Of a stretch of DNA of 64,000 nt, positions 24,973 to 34,736 are shown piece by piece; the stretch's first letter is position 1, and every line of letters starts with the position of its first letter. The notes under the pieces are model-generated. The model was given only the letters and a program-made list of their open reading frames with translations, was not told the origin of the DNA and did no database searches. The translations under genes and the position numbers were made by a program. The stretch is from assembly GCA_018674495.1 (NCBI GenBank), contig JABHAA010000101.1, forward strand, positions 1 to 64,000. Reading direction: 5' to 3'. Source of the stretch: Rhodospirillaceae bacterium. Lineage in GTDB: Bacteria > Pseudomonadota > Alphaproteobacteria > Rhodospirillales > UBA2165.

Positions 24973-26841
24973 TTACTCGTCCTCACCGACAAGGTGATAG
25001 CAGGGCGCTTTTTCCATGGTGTATTCACCAGTTTCCGGATCACGGCGCGAAACCGTCAGCACATGCCAGTTTTCGTCGTCCAGCTTCATGGCGTCGCCGC
25101 GGTAGTAGTAGCCTGGCCAACGGGTCTCCTTGCGGAACATCGTATGTTGCGTGACGCACTCGGCCGTACGGTGACGATGCTTCAGCTCCCACGCACGTAA
25201 CAATTCATGGAAGTCCTTAGCCGCCAGTTTCTCTAGGTCTTCTTCCATGATCTTGAGCTTTTTGAGGCCAATGCTCAGCAGCTTATCGTTGGTCATGTAG
25301 TTGACGTTTGCCCCGCCGCAATACTCGTCCATCAGCTTCTGCAAACGATCCAGCGCTTGGCGCGGGTTGATGTAGTTCGGATTGACGTCGCCAGCAACGA
25401 CTTCATTGCGGTAGATTTTGTAATGCTCCATCGGCTTGAAGACTTCTTCCTTAAGCTCGTTGATCCGTTTGTCTGATACAACGATGCCCTCGGCCTTACC
25501 GTCGTCAATATAGCGGCACGCGGCTTTGGCTGAGAGGCGCCCCTCGGTGAAAGAGCCCGACGAGAAGGCGTGCGGTGTGCCGCCAACAGCATCACCGGCG
25601 CCGAACAGGCCTTCGATGGTCATCATGCGGTTGTAACCCCAGAAGTATTCAGGAGGGGAAACATCCTCGGGGCCCGAGCACCATGCACCGCTGCCCGTCG
25701 CGTGTGAGCCCATGACGTAAGGCTCCGACGTGGTCAGTTCCGGGTTTTCGTTCTTGGGGTCCACGTCCGTCGCGGCCCACAGTACGGCCTGGCCGACGGT
25801 CATGCCTAAGAAATTCTCCCAGCCGACTTCTTCGAGATGCGGGTCCTGGAAGGCTTCCATGGTGACCATGTGGATCGGACCCCGGCCAGCGTTCACCTCG
25901 GAAATCATGGCATGGTTACGCAAACAGGTCGGGATCGGTCTGTGGGTCTTGTGGGAAAGTTCCGGATCCAGATATTCCTTGCCGACCATTTCCTGTAACC
26001 CAGGCCACCAAGTGGTTTCAAACTCTTCGCCCAGACCGTTTTGGGTATAGGTCTTAAGATGCAGGAAGTACGCGCCCACCGGGCCGTAACCATCCTTAAA
26101 GCGGGCCAGTACAATCCGGTTTTCCATCTGCGTCATTTTGGCGCCGGCGTCGATCATCAGACCGTAGGCGGAACCGGACGACCACGGTGCGTACCAGACC
26201 CGGCCCGCGCCTTCACCTGTGGAACGTGGCTTAAAGATGTTGGAAGCGCCACCGGCACCACAAATAACTGCCTTGGATTTGAAAACGTGGAAATCGCCGG
26301 TGCGGACATTGAAGCCGACGGCGCCGGCAATCCGGTTTTCCTTGGCTTCGTCCAACAGCAAGTGTGTGAGGCAAACGCGGTTGAACACTTTGTCTGCGGA
26401 CTTCTTTGCAGCCTCGGCCACGATGGGCTTGTAGGATTCGCCGTGAATCATAATTTGCCACCGGCCTTCGCGCATGTAGGAGCCCTTTTCGGGATCCTTC
26501 ATCAGCGGCAGGCCCCACTCTTCAAACTGGTGAACAGTGGAATCGACGTGACGGGCCATATCGAACAATAGGTCTTCGCGCACCAAACCCATCAGGTCGA
26601 TACGCGCATACCGCACGTGGTCTTCCGGGTTATTCTCGCCCCAACGGGTGCCCATGTAGCAGTTGATGGCGTAAAGCCCTTGGGCGACTGCGCCGGAGCG
26701 GTCGATATTGGCTTTTTCGGCAATGACGATTTTCTTGTCCTGGCCCCAGAACCTGGCTTCCCAGGCCGCACCCGTGCCGCCAAGGCCTGCGCCGGCAACC
26801 AGAATGTCGATGTTGTCTTCTATGATTGTTTTGTAAGCCAT
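24973..26841 (-). CDS. aprA: Adenylylsulfate reductase, alpha subunit
   Basis: This 622-residue FAD protein catalyses APS + 2 e- <-> sulfite + AMP; in this gene setting it most likely runs from sulfite to APS. The N-terminal FAD motif is ILVAGAGLGGTGAAWEARFW, followed by AQGLYAINCYMGTRWGENNP, RWQIMIHGESYKPIVAEAA and the family blocks GSHATGSGAWCSGPED and GLFGAGDAVGGTPHAFSSG. Length equals the AprA family norm. It overlaps the aprB stop by one base (TAATG), so translation is coupled. The AprM-linked arrangement is the one known in alphaproteobacteria such as SAR11 and SAR116. Confidence 0.97.
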   Translation of the reverse strand: MAYKTIIEDNIDILVAGAGLGGTGAAWEARFWGQDKKIVIAEKANIDRSGAVAQGLYAINCYMGTRWGENNPEDHVRYARIDLMGLVREDLLFDMARHVDSTVHQFEEWGLPLMKDPEKGSYMREGRWQIMIHGESYKPIVAEAAKKSADKVFNRVCLTHLLLDEAKENRIAGAVGFNVRTGDFHVFKSKAVICGAGGASNIFKPRSTGEGAGRVWYAPWSSGSAYGLMIDAGAKMTQMENRIVLARFKDGYGPVGAYFLHLKTYTQNGLGEEFETTWWPGLQEMVGKEYLDPELSHKTHRPIPTCLRNHAMISEVNAGRGPIHMVTMEAFQDPHLEEVGWENFLGMTVGQAVLWAATDVDPKNENPELTTSEPYVMGSHATGSGAWCSGPEDVSPPEYFWGYNRMMTIEGLFGAGDAVGGTPHAFSSGSFTEGRLSAKAACRYIDDGKAEGIVVSDKRINELKEEVFKPMEHYKIYRNEVVAGDVNPNYINPRQALDRLQKLMDEYCGGANVNYMTNDKLLSIGLKKLKIMEEDLEKLAAKDFHELLRAWELKHRHRTAECVTQHTMFRKETRWPGYYYRGDAMKLDDENWHVLTVSRRDPETGEYTMEKAPCYHLVGEDE

Positions 26842-27320
26842 TAGTAAGCCACGCCCTTTTTCATTTTGAGGCCGTTCGATTTCAATGTATGCACGCCGCC
26901 GTCGTCAAAGCGGATATATTTCGGCTCGTTATACAGATGCTGGCTATCACGCATGTCTTGGGTCGGAGCGGGGACATCCTTGAGCTTCTCAATGCCTGTG
27001 CCCCATGGCTTGGTGGTGATGGGCGACAGGAAGCTCTTTTCGGTGCCGTTCCTGAATTTAATTTTCCACGCGATCGTGCCTTTTTCCTCATCACGGTCTA
27101 CGCGAACGCTGTGACCGAGTGGTGCGAAGTCGGCGTAACCGCGCACGTCAATGGCGTTCTGGGGACAGGCCTTCACGCAGGAGTAACACTCCCAACACAT
27201 ATTGGGTTCGAGATTGTAGGCGCGTCGATAAGTCTTATCGATGTGCATGATATCGGATGGGCAGATATCAACGCAGTGCCCACACCCATCGCACCGGGTC
27301 ATGTAAACGAAAGTAGGCAT
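26841..27320 (-). CDS. aprB: Adenylylsulfate reductase, beta (iron-sulfur) subunit
   Basis: 159 residues with two [4Fe-4S] sites: TRCDGCGHCVDICPSDIM at the N-terminus and NMCWECYSCVKACPQNAI after residue 40. The C-terminal half wraps around AprA in known structures. It carries electrons between the AprA FAD and the membrane partner AprM. Length and order aprM-aprB-aprA fit the Qmo-independent type. AGAGAG lies upstream of the ATG. Confidence 0.97.
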   Translation of the reverse strand: MPTFVYMTRCDGCGHCVDICPSDIMHIDKTYRRAYNLEPNMCWECYSCVKACPQNAIDVRGYADFAPLGHSVRVDRDEEKGTIAWKIKFRNGTEKSFLSPITTKPWGTGIEKLKDVPAPTQDMRDSQHLYNEPKYIRFDDGGVHTLKSNGLKMKKGVAY

Positions 27321-27363
27321 AATATAATTTCTCTCTGTTCAGAATATATTTGCGGGTTAGACC

Positions 27364-28203
27364 TTAGTAATGGCGGGGCGCTTCGCGCTTGATGCCGAGC
27401 CCCATATTCAAGGGGGCATCTTTCAGCAACTCCATGGAGTGCCTGTCACGATCCGCCGGATCGGTTCTGTCCGCGGGCTCGGGCAGGTTGTTCCGCGTGC
27501 CGCTTGCTTCGGACATCCGCTTTTCGAAAGCAGCCGCCGGTTTGTAGAACATATGTGAGAATTTGGACCAAACGACAGACCCGAACAGGACGGTTGTCGC
27601 CATCAGGTACAGGCCGAGCATGATGCTAGTCCCGGGGCTTCCCGATGACTGTGCCCCAGACCAGAGGAGCGCCAGGGTTACGCTCGCCAGCAAGGACAGG
27701 ATGAAGAGATCGGCGCGAATGATCCGGTACCAGGGGTTGCCCTCGGCGGAGACATCGACCCGGATGAAGAACCAAAACCAGTATCCGCCGACGGCCACCA
27801 TCAGAGCGCCAATATGCCACAACTGCGGCAAAATCGCTGGTGTGGCGCTGGCGGCTGTTGGATACCCGAACACCATGATGGCGGTCGCGATCGCATAGAT
27901 CACAAATCCGTACATGCCCAAAAGATGCGCGACACGGCGCCATGGGTTGCAGAATTCGCCGGATGTAATGACATCAACGGCAATGGTTTGCACCGCGACA
28001 GACACTGTTTCGCCGCCGCCAACACTGTTTCCTTGCGTCTTGGATTTTCGCCAATTCAGGAAAAAATATTTGGCGCTTTTCTTATGGATGACATCAATCA
28101 AGGTCCCGCCAATGACCAGAATGACCATGACGATCACATATGTTTGCATAATGTCGGGGGAGATGGATGCCGAAAGCTCGGCGAACGGATTGCTGGAGAA
28201 CAT
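27364..28203 (-). CDS. aprM: AprM-type membrane anchor of APS reductase
   Basis: 279 residues from ATG at 28203 (a TTG at 28215 is also in frame). Five to six hydrophobic segments are seen: IMQTYVIVMVILVIGGTLI, VAHLLGMYGFVIYAIATAIM, LWHIGALMVAVGGYWFWFFI, DLFILSLLASVTLALLW and IMLGLYLMATTVLFGSVVW. His residues at the helix ends could bind haem. It is the first gene of the operon, 43 bases before aprB, and probably passes electrons from AprBA to the quinone pool, replacing QmoABC. The 192-base region upstream is A+T rich and should hold the operon promoter. Confidence 0.88.
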   Translation of the reverse strand: MFSSNPFAELSASISPDIMQTYVIVMVILVIGGTLIDVIHKKSAKYFFLNWRKSKTQGNSVGGGETVSVAVQTIAVDVITSGEFCNPWRRVAHLLGMYGFVIYAIATAIMVFGYPTAASATPAILPQLWHIGALMVAVGGYWFWFFIRVDVSAEGNPWYRIIRADLFILSLLASVTLALLWSGAQSSGSPGTSIMLGLYLMATTVLFGSVVWSKFSHMFYKPAAAFEKRMSEASGTRNNLPEPADRTDPADRDRHSMELLKDAPLNMGLGIKREAPRHY

Positions 28204-28395
28204 AAAATGGCCCAAATTTTGTTAAATTTTCGCGGTCCTAGACACCAACTTTGGCATGGCTATATCAGTAGATTTTTGGGGCCACAGACAAGAATTTTAA
28301 GCCCCGCAACCGTTGTTATTACCCTTACCGGACTTGTTAAAAGATGGCGGAAAATGAGTCAAACATATTTACACAATTTTTTCGTAAATATAGAG

Positions 28396-29910
28396 CTAGC
28401 GCGCCACTGCCATCTTGCGCAAGGCAGCCTTGTCGATTTTGCCGACGGTGGTTTTGGGAATCTCGGCGATAATCTCGATGCGCGCTGGAATTTTGTATTT
28501 GGCGAGGTTTTGGGCGCAGTGGGCCAGCAGGGTTTCGGCGTCCGTGGCGCCCGCCGGCACCACATAAGCGACAATGATCTCGCCTCGGTATTCATCGGGG
28601 GTGCCCACCGCCGCCGCTTCGGCGACGCCGGCGTGGGCATAGAGCACCTCGTCAATCTCCCTTGGGTAGACGTTGTAGCCGCCGGTGATCACCATGTCTT
28701 TCTTGCGGTCGCGGATATAGAGGTTGCCGGCGCCGTCGAACTCGCCGATGTCGCCGGTGTAAAGCCAGCCGCCGCGCAACGTGGCCGCCGTCTCGTCTGG
28801 GCGGTCTCGGTAGCCGGACATCACTTGCGGGCCACGGGCGCGCACCTCTCCTTGTTCGCCCACGTCCAAGACCTCGTTGCCGGTTTCCACGTCGACGATT
28901 TCGATCTCGGTCTCGGGCAGGGGTTTGCCGACCGAGCCTGGCACGATATCGGCGCCGTCCCAGTTGACCGTTAGCACCGGCCCGCTCTCCGACTGGCCAA
29001 AGCCTTCCAGAACCGGACACCCAGTGATCGCCTGCCATTGACGCAGCGTTTCCTCCGGCAGCGGCGCCGAGCCGGAATAGACCGAGCGCAGCGATGAGAA
29101 ATCGCGGGCTGCAAATCCATCGAAGCCCATGAGCCCGTGCAGGATGGTGGGGCCTGCCGGCAGGCGGGTGATGCGCTGGGCTTCGATTGTGTCCAGCACC
29201 GTGGCGGGATGAAAGCGGGGCAGGATAACCATGGCGCCCCGGCAATAGACCGCCGGGTGCAGGCAGACGGAAGACGCGAACACATGAAACAACGGCATCA
29301 CGCAAAGGATACGCTCGTCGCTGCCGCTCAAAGGCCACGCGGATTCGCGCTGGCTGATATTTACCGACAATTGCCGGTGGGTGATGTTGACGCCCTTGGG
29401 AATTCCAGTGGTGCCGCCGGTATATTGCAGGGTGGCGAGAGTCTCCGGCGCCGGCAGTTTGTCCGGCAACCGGGCCAAGGTATCGCCTCGCCATGCATCC
29501 AGCGCCCGCCCGCCGTCGCCGACGGCAATTTGGTAGGTGATGCCGAGACGCTTGGCGATTGGCTCCACCAATTCAGCGGCGCTCGCGTCATAGACAACAA
29601 TGACCGGATCGGCGTCGGCGAGGACAATGCCCAATTCCCGCTCCGTATAGATGGGATTGACCGGCACGATCTGCGCACCCGCCGCGTGTCCGGCGAAGCT
29701 GGCGATGGCCATATGAATGGAATTACCACAAATCAGGGCCACCCGCTCGCCGCCGGCTCCAAGCGCGATCAATTCCTCTGCAAAGCCACCGACGCAACGG
29801 ATATATTCGGTGTAGGTAAGTTTATCGCCGTCGCATAGCAAAGCGTCCCCATCGCCGCCGGCCCCGGCAAGCATATGGACGACAGTCTCATAGACTTTGG
29901 GTAAGCTCAT
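28396..29910 (-). CDS. Acyl-CoA ligase, class I adenylate-forming
   Basis: 504 residues with the adenylation motifs: P-loop-like [17 protein letters not shown] (about residue 163), [36 protein letters not shown] and the catalytic Lys in [16 protein letters not shown] near the end. It should convert a carboxylic acid to its CoA thioester using ATP. It is the last gene of the ten-gene operon that starts at 41666 and overlaps the CoA transferase gene by four bases. Substrate unknown; fatty acid, dicarboxylic or aromatic acids are all possible. Confidence 0.93.
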   Translation of the reverse strand: MSLPKVYETVVHMLAGAGGDGDALLCDGDKLTYTEYIRCVGGFAEELIALGAGGERVALICGNSIHMAIASFAGHAAGAQIVPVNPIYTERELGIVLADADPVIVVYDASAAELVEPIAKRLGITYQIAVGDGGRALDAWRGDTLARLPDKLPAPETLATLQYTGGTTGIPKGVNITHRQLSVNISQRESAWPLSGSDERILCVMPLFHVFASSVCLHPAVYCRGAMVILPRFHPATVLDTIEAQRITRLPAGPTILHGLMGFDGFAARDFSSLRSVYSGSAPLPEETLRQWQAITGCPVLEGFGQSESGPVLTVNWDGADIVPGSVGKPLPETEIEIVDVETGNEVLDVGEQGEVRARGPQVMSGYRDRPDETAATLRGGWLYTGDIGEFDGAGNLYIRDRKKDMVITGGYNVYPREIDEVLYAHAGVAEAAAVGTPDEYRGEIIVAYVVPAGATDAETLLAHCAQNLAKYKIPARIEIIAEIPKTTVGKIDKAALRKMAVAR

Positions 29911-31103
29911 TGGTCTGGGATGATACCGCCGGTGCGAAAGGCGGCCAGTTCGTTGTCGCCGTATCCGGCTTCAGCCAACACCGCTTCGGTATGGGCGCCG
30001 TATTTTGGCGGGAAGGCCATCTCGCCGGTCTGGCCCTCGATTTGGACCGCAGCCGGCTGCATACGGATCGTGCGGCCGTCCGGTGCCGTTGTCCGGGTTA
30101 GGGCGCCGGCAAGCGCTTCCATATTGATCACGTCCGTGATGGCGTTGATCGGCGCGTGCGGAATTTGGGCGGCCGCAAGGTCGGCGAGCATGTCGTCGGT
30201 GGTGTGCTGGGCCATGATGGCGGCGATCTCGGCGTGCAGTTTCACCCGGTCTTCGAGGCGGCCATTGTTCGATTTGCGCTGCTCGGTAGCCAGGCCGGCA
30301 AACTTGGGGATGGCGATGAAGCGCTGCCATTGGGCGTTCGAGCCCTGCGCCATAAAGACGAAGCCGTCTTGGCTTTTATAGGCATTGGTGGGGATAAATT
30401 TCCGGTGCTCGTTGCCGCTCCGGGTGATCTCGGACGGATCGCAATCGAAATCGATCAGCGGTAACGTAGTGATCAGCCAAGATGCGGCGGCTCGCAGCAT
30501 GGAGACATCGATGCGCTTGCCCTCGCCGCTTTCGGCCTTTTCCGCCAGCGCCAGGCACACGCCGGCAAATACTTCATCGCCGGCCTTCAAATCCACCAAT
30601 GGGATGCCGCTCAACGTCGGCGGGCCATCTTTTTCGCCGGTGATTTCCATGAACCCGGCCATTGCCTGCACGGCGGGATCATAGCCGGGTGTATCGGGGT
30701 AATCGGGCCCCATGGCGGAAATGCCGGCCCAGATCAGATCGGGTTTGATGGCGGAAAGCGTCTCGTAATCGATGCCTAAGGATTGGTAGCGCCCTGGGAT
30801 GGTGTTGCAGCAGAAAATGTCTACATCCAGCTCGGCGATAATACGGTGCAAAGCGGCCCGGCCATCGGGCTCTTTCAGATTGAGGGCGATGGCTTCCTTG
30901 CCCACATTGGGCGCGATGAAATAGGAATGGCGGTCCTCGTCGGCGACGCGCGAGCCTATATATCGATTGGGATCGCCGGGATAGTCGCGCCCCGGAGCCA
31001 CCGCTTCCAGCCGGATCACCCGCCAGCCCAGTTGCGCGAAGCGCAAGGTAGCGCTTGGCAGCGAGAGGGCCTGCTCCATGGACAATACGGTTTTTGGCTT
31101 CAT
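29907..31103 (-). CDS. Type III CoA transferase (CaiB/BaiF family)
   Basis: 398 residues. Family blocks: [58 protein letters not shown] and the catalytic Asp in [15 protein letters not shown]. These dimeric enzymes move CoA between carboxylic acids through an aspartyl-CoA thioester. Overlaps both neighbours by four bases. Together with the ligase downstream it gives the operon two independent ways of making CoA esters, typical of pathways with dicarboxylic intermediates. Confidence 0.94.
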   Translation of the reverse strand: MKPKTVLSMEQALSLPSATLRFAQLGWRVIRLEAVAPGRDYPGDPNRYIGSRVADEDRHSYFIAPNVGKEAIALNLKEPDGRAALHRIIAELDVDIFCCNTIPGRYQSLGIDYETLSAIKPDLIWAGISAMGPDYPDTPGYDPAVQAMAGFMEITGEKDGPPTLSGIPLVDLKAGDEVFAGVCLALAEKAESGEGKRIDVSMLRAAASWLITTLPLIDFDCDPSEITRSGNEHRKFIPTNAYKSQDGFVFMAQGSNAQWQRFIAIPKFAGLATEQRKSNNGRLEDRVKLHAEIAAIMAQHTTDDMLADLAAAQIPHAPINAITDVINMEALAGALTRTTAPDGRTIRMQPAAVQIEGQTGEMAFPPKYGAHTEAVLAEAGYGDNELAAFRTGGIIPDQ

Positions 31104-33412
31104 TGATCGCCGCCGTCTTGTCCGCCATGGAGGGCGCGCGCCACTTTTTCCGGGGTGATCGGCGGATTATCGAAGCGCACGCCGATGGCGTTATAGACCG
31201 CGTTGGCGATGGCTGGCGCGGGTACAATGGCGGGCAATTCGGCAATGCCCTTGGCGCCAAAGGGTCCCTCGGGCGTGTCGTTCTCGATAAAATGATAGGC
31301 GATCTCCGGCATTTCCGGCGCCGTCGCGACCTTGTAATCCCGGAACGACGGGTTTTTGACGATGCCTTTCTCGATGCGCAAATCTTCGGTGAGGCCGTAG
31401 CCGATGCTCATGGCGATGCCGCCCTCGATCTGGCCCTCGATACCGAGCCCGTTAACCACCCGGCCCACGTCCTGGACCACGGTCATCTTTTCCACCCGTA
31501 CGTGGCCGGTCATGGTATCGACCTCCACCTCGGCCACATAGGCGGCGTGGGCGTAGGCCGCCGACATGTCGCCGTAATGATTGTCGCCTTCGGGCTCGGA
31601 AGGCGGCTCGTAGTAATCTGTCACCATGACCAGTTCGGCGTCCTCGCCGGCGAAATGCATGGCGCGGAGCAATCGGTCCAGGCGGATAATGGAAACGCCG
31701 TTGTCCGACTGCACCACATGGCCGCCGCGCAACTCCATCTCTTCCGCCGGCACGTTGGCTTCTTTCGATGCGGCGGCGAGGATTTGCGCCTTGGCCTTGA
31801 TGGCGGCACGGCGGGCGCCATTGCCGGCGATGAATGTGGTGCGGCTGGCATGGACACCCACATCCCAGGGCCCGATGGCGCTGTCGTCGTTGACGATGGT
31901 GATGGAAGCCATCGGCACTCCCAATTCTTCGGCCACGATCTGGGTGATCACCGCATCAATGCCCTGGCCGATCTCGGACGCGCCGGTGATCAGCGTGACG
32001 CGGGCGTAATCATCCATGGTCAGGATGGTGCCGCAGCCGTCGCTCTTGTGGATCTTGGCGCCGCCGGCGTTGTGCAGGGACGTGGCGATGCCGATGCCCC
32101 TGCGGTAGCGGCCAGTTTCCACCTTGGCATTGGCGGCGTATATTTTAAGGAAATCGGTCTTCTCGGCGGCGATGGTGATGCAGTCGGCGAGGGCGCAGTC
32201 TTTGAGCAGGCTGCCTTGCGGCGTTACCTCGCCGGGTTCTTGGGCATTTTTTAGGCGGAAAGCGATGGGGTTCATGCCGACCGCTTCGGCCATCTTGTCC
32301 ATCAATGTGGCGGTAACGTACGTAGCCTGTACATTGCCGTAGCCCCGGAACGATCCGGCGAAGGGGTTGTTGGTATAGACGGCGGTGGATTTGAACTCCA
32401 CGTTGGGCACCCGGAAATGGCCGGAAAATGTGCGCATCATTACGTACGGTACAGTGGCGCCCCAGGATGTATAGCCGCCGTTATTGAGCAGGCAGTTCAC
32501 ATCGCGGAATGTGAGCGTGCCGTCTTTTTTGGCGCCGGCGCGGATATGGGCGCGCACTGGCTGGCGGGTGGGAGAGGCGATAAATTCTTCTTCCCGCGAA
32601 AACACCAATTTTACCGGGCGCCGGGTTTTTTGGGCCAGGAACGCGCAGATCGGCTCGAACGGATAGACGTCCAGCTTGGAGCCGAAGGCGCCGCCGACGG
32701 GGGGCTGGATGACGCGGATATCGCCGGGATGAATGCCGAGGGTGGGTGCCAGATCCATCTTGAAATTATAAGGGTATTGGGTCTGCGAATAGATGGTCAG
32801 CTTGCCCATCGCATCAAATTCGGCGAGCACGCAGCCCGGTCCCATGCAGCAATGGGTGACGTAATGCAGATCGTAGGTTTCATCCAGCACCACATCGGAT
32901 TCCGCCTCGCCGGCGGCAATGTCGCCATAGCTGATATTATATGACAATCCCACATTGCCGGGTTTGTCTTCGTGCAGTTGCGGCGCGCTGTCCTCAAGCG
33001 CCTCCGCCGGATCAAAGACGGCGGGCAGGTCTTCATATTCCACTTCGATTAGCGCCAGGGCTTGATCGGCGATTGCTTCGGTTTCGGCGGCAACGGCGGC
33101 GATCTCGTCGCGGATGCAGCGGACGGTGCCGGATTTGAGCGGCGGATTGTCCTTGTTGACGCCGATGCCGATCATCGGTGTATCATCGCCGGTGATTACC
33201 GCGTGGACGCCGGGCAACGCCGCCGCTTTCGATATATCGAGGCGCAGGATGCGCGCATGCACTCGGTCCGTGCGCAGGATTTTGCCGATTAGCATGCGGT
33301 GCAGAACCATGTCGTTTATGTACTGGGTGCGGCCCAGCACCTTGGCCGCGCCGTCCGGTTTTGGGATACGCTGACCGATCAGGCTTATCTGTTCGGCGAT
33401 CTGGTCCATCAT
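31100..33412 (-). CDS. Molybdenum hydroxylase large subunit (xanthine dehydrogenase family)
   Basis: 770 residues, the molybdopterin-binding subunit. Landmarks: an N-terminal a/b hammerhead domain ([12 protein letters not shown]), [15 protein letters not shown] (Mo-site Gln/Gly region), [29 protein letters not shown], and the active-site Glu region [17 protein letters not shown]. The active-site loop GSFRGYG is unlike AYxCSFR of form I CO dehydrogenase, so it is an aldehyde, aromatic acyl-CoA or N-heterocycle hydroxylase rather than CoxL. It is in an operon with its 2Fe-2S and FAD subunits, each overlapping. Confidence 0.94.
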   Translation of the reverse strand: MMDQIAEQISLIGQRIPKPDGAAKVLGRTQYINDMVLHRMLIGKILRTDRVHARILRLDISKAAALPGVHAVITGDDTPMIGIGVNKDNPPLKSGTVRCIRDEIAAVAAETEAIADQALALIEVEYEDLPAVFDPAEALEDSAPQLHEDKPGNVGLSYNISYGDIAAGEAESDVVLDETYDLHYVTHCCMGPGCVLAEFDAMGKLTIYSQTQYPYNFKMDLAPTLGIHPGDIRVIQPPVGGAFGSKLDVYPFEPICAFLAQKTRRPVKLVFSREEEFIASPTRQPVRAHIRAGAKKDGTLTFRDVNCLLNNGGYTSWGATVPYVMMRTFSGHFRVPNVEFKSTAVYTNNPFAGSFRGYGNVQATYVTATLMDKMAEAVGMNPIAFRLKNAQEPGEVTPQGSLLKDCALADCITIAAEKTDFLKIYAANAKVETGRYRRGIGIATSLHNAGGAKIHKSDGCGTILTMDDYARVTLITGASEIGQGIDAVITQIVAEELGVPMASITIVNDDSAIGPWDVGVHASRTTFIAGNGARRAAIKAKAQILAAASKEANVPAEEMELRGGHVVQSDNGVSIIRLDRLLRAMHFAGEDAELVMVTDYYEPPSEPEGDNHYGDMSAAYAHAAYVAEVEVDTMTGHVRVEKMTVVQDVGRVVNGLGIEGQIEGGIAMSIGYGLTEDLRIEKGIVKNPSFRDYKVATAPEMPEIAYHFIENDTPEGPFGAKGIAELPAIVPAPAIANAVYNAIGVRFDNPPITPEKVARALHGGQDGGDQ

Positions 33413-33888
33413 CCGGCCCTCATGGTAATGGCCGCTGATTTAACCGCATCGATGATTTTCGAATAGCCGGTGCAGCGGCAGATATTGCCTTCTAATCCCC
33501 GGCGGATGGCGGCCTCGTCCGGGTCCGGGTTCTCCGCCAGCAAATGCTTGATCTGCATGACCATGCCCGGCGTGCAATAGCCACACTGGACGGCGCCGGT
33601 CTCGATAAACGCGGCCTGCACCGGATCGAGGGTATCGCCCGCATCCAGCCCCTCTACGGTTTGCACATTGCGGCCATCCAGATCGGCGGCGTAGAGGATG
33701 CACGAACAGACCGACGCGCCATCGACGATGATGGTGCAGGCCCCGCATTCGCCCTCGCCGCAGGCTTTCTTGGCGGCGGTCAGATCGAAATCATCGCGCA
33801 ACACGCTGAGCGCCACGGCTGATGGCGCCACGATAAGGGAGCGCGCTTGGCCGTTGAGGATGAAGGAAATTTCAAGCTCGGAAGACAT
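33409..33888 (-). CDS. Molybdenum hydroxylase 2Fe-2S subunit
   Basis: 159 residues with the plant-type cluster in KKACGEGECGACTIIVDG plus a Cys in SVCSCILYA, and the second, helical cluster in QCGYCTPGMVMQIK and GNICRCTGYSKIID. All eight Cys are visible. It passes electrons from the Mo centre to the FAD subunit. Overlaps the large-subunit gene by four bases and the FAD gene by 17. Confidence 0.96.
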   Translation of the reverse strand: MSSELEISFILNGQARSLIVAPSAVALSVLRDDFDLTAAKKACGEGECGACTIIVDGASVCSCILYAADLDGRNVQTVEGLDAGDTLDPVQAAFIETGAVQCGYCTPGMVMQIKHLLAENPDPDEAAIRRGLEGNICRCTGYSKIIDAVKSAAITMRAG

Positions 33889-34735
33889 CAGCCAAAATCT
33901 CCTGGGTCAGGGTGCGGATTAGATGGCGGCGGTACCAGGCGCTGGCGCGCACATCATCGATAGGGGAAATGTCGGCATCAGTGGCGGCGAGCGCCGCGTT
34001 GATGGTCTCATCCGTGGCCGGCTTGTCCTCCAGCGCTGCTTCGACGGCGCGCCCACGTACAGGGGTCGGCGCCACCGCGCCGAAAGCGACGCGCATATGG
34101 GCAAACTTTCCGTCTTCTATGCGCCCGGTTACGGCGACGGCGGCTATGGCGATTTCCAGGGCAGGGCGCGGCCCGAACTTGCGGAAGGCGCCAGCCGCGC
34201 CGTCCTGCGAGGGAATATGTACGAAGGTGAGTATTTCGGTATCGCCCAGCTTCGATGCGCCAGGGCCGATGACGAATTCTTCCACGGGCATCCGGCGGCT
34301 GTGCAGCGCGCCATCCGCTTTCGATACCAACGCCACCTCGGCGCCAAGGGCGATCAGCGGCACCAGCAAATCCCCGGCAGGCGAGGCGTTGCAGATATTG
34401 CCGCCGATGGAAGCCATGTTGCGGATTTGTGGGCTAGCGAACTGATCGGCGGTTTCGGCCAGGATAGGGCAATGCGCACCGATGATTGGGTCGGCCAGAA
34501 GATCGCTCACCGTGGTCAGCGCACCGATGGTGAGGCTGCCGTCTTCCAATCCCACACCTCGCAGTTCCGCCACCCGGCGGATATTCATCAAGGTGGCGGC
34601 GTAGCTGCGCGTGCCGGCTTCGGTCTGCAGCATCAAATCGGTGCCGCCGGCGAGCACGGTCACCGGGCCCGCCGCCAGGGTTTCGGCGGCTTCCTCAATG
34701 GTGTCGACGGCAATATAGTTGGCGATTTCGTTCAT
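33872..34735 (-). CDS. Molybdenum hydroxylase FAD subunit
   Basis: 287 residues from ATG at 34735; an upstream in-frame ATG would run into the mutase gene. Family features are the FAD loops VLAGGTDLMLQ and RNMASIGGNICNASPAGD, and a C-terminal CO-dehydrogenase flavoprotein domain (ALEIAIAAVAVTGRI, RVAFGAVAPTPVRG). It receives electrons from the 2Fe-2S subunit and hands them to an external acceptor. One base separates its start from the mutase stop. Confidence 0.95.
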   Translation of the reverse strand: MNEIANYIAVDTIEEAAETLAAGPVTVLAGGTDLMLQTEAGTRSYAATLMNIRRVAELRGVGLEDGSLTIGALTTVSDLLADPIIGAHCPILAETADQFASPQIRNMASIGGNICNASPAGDLLVPLIALGAEVALVSKADGALHSRRMPVEEFVIGPGASKLGDTEILTFVHIPSQDGAAGAFRKFGPRPALEIAIAAVAVTGRIEDGKFAHMRVAFGAVAPTPVRGRAVEAALEDKPATDETINAALAATDADISPIDDVRASAWYRRHLIRTLTQEILADVFRA

Positions 34736-34736
34736 A

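Noticed and set aside
29907..31103. Alternative of oxalate metabolism (formyl-CoA transferase)
   Set aside because: No oxalyl-CoA decarboxylase is near and the family is broad; only a generic CoA transferase call is supported.
31100..33412. Aerobic CO dehydrogenase (CoxL) assignment
   Set aside because: The active-site loop reads GSFRGYG, without the AYxCSFR motif of form I CoxL, and the context is CoA-linked catabolism.
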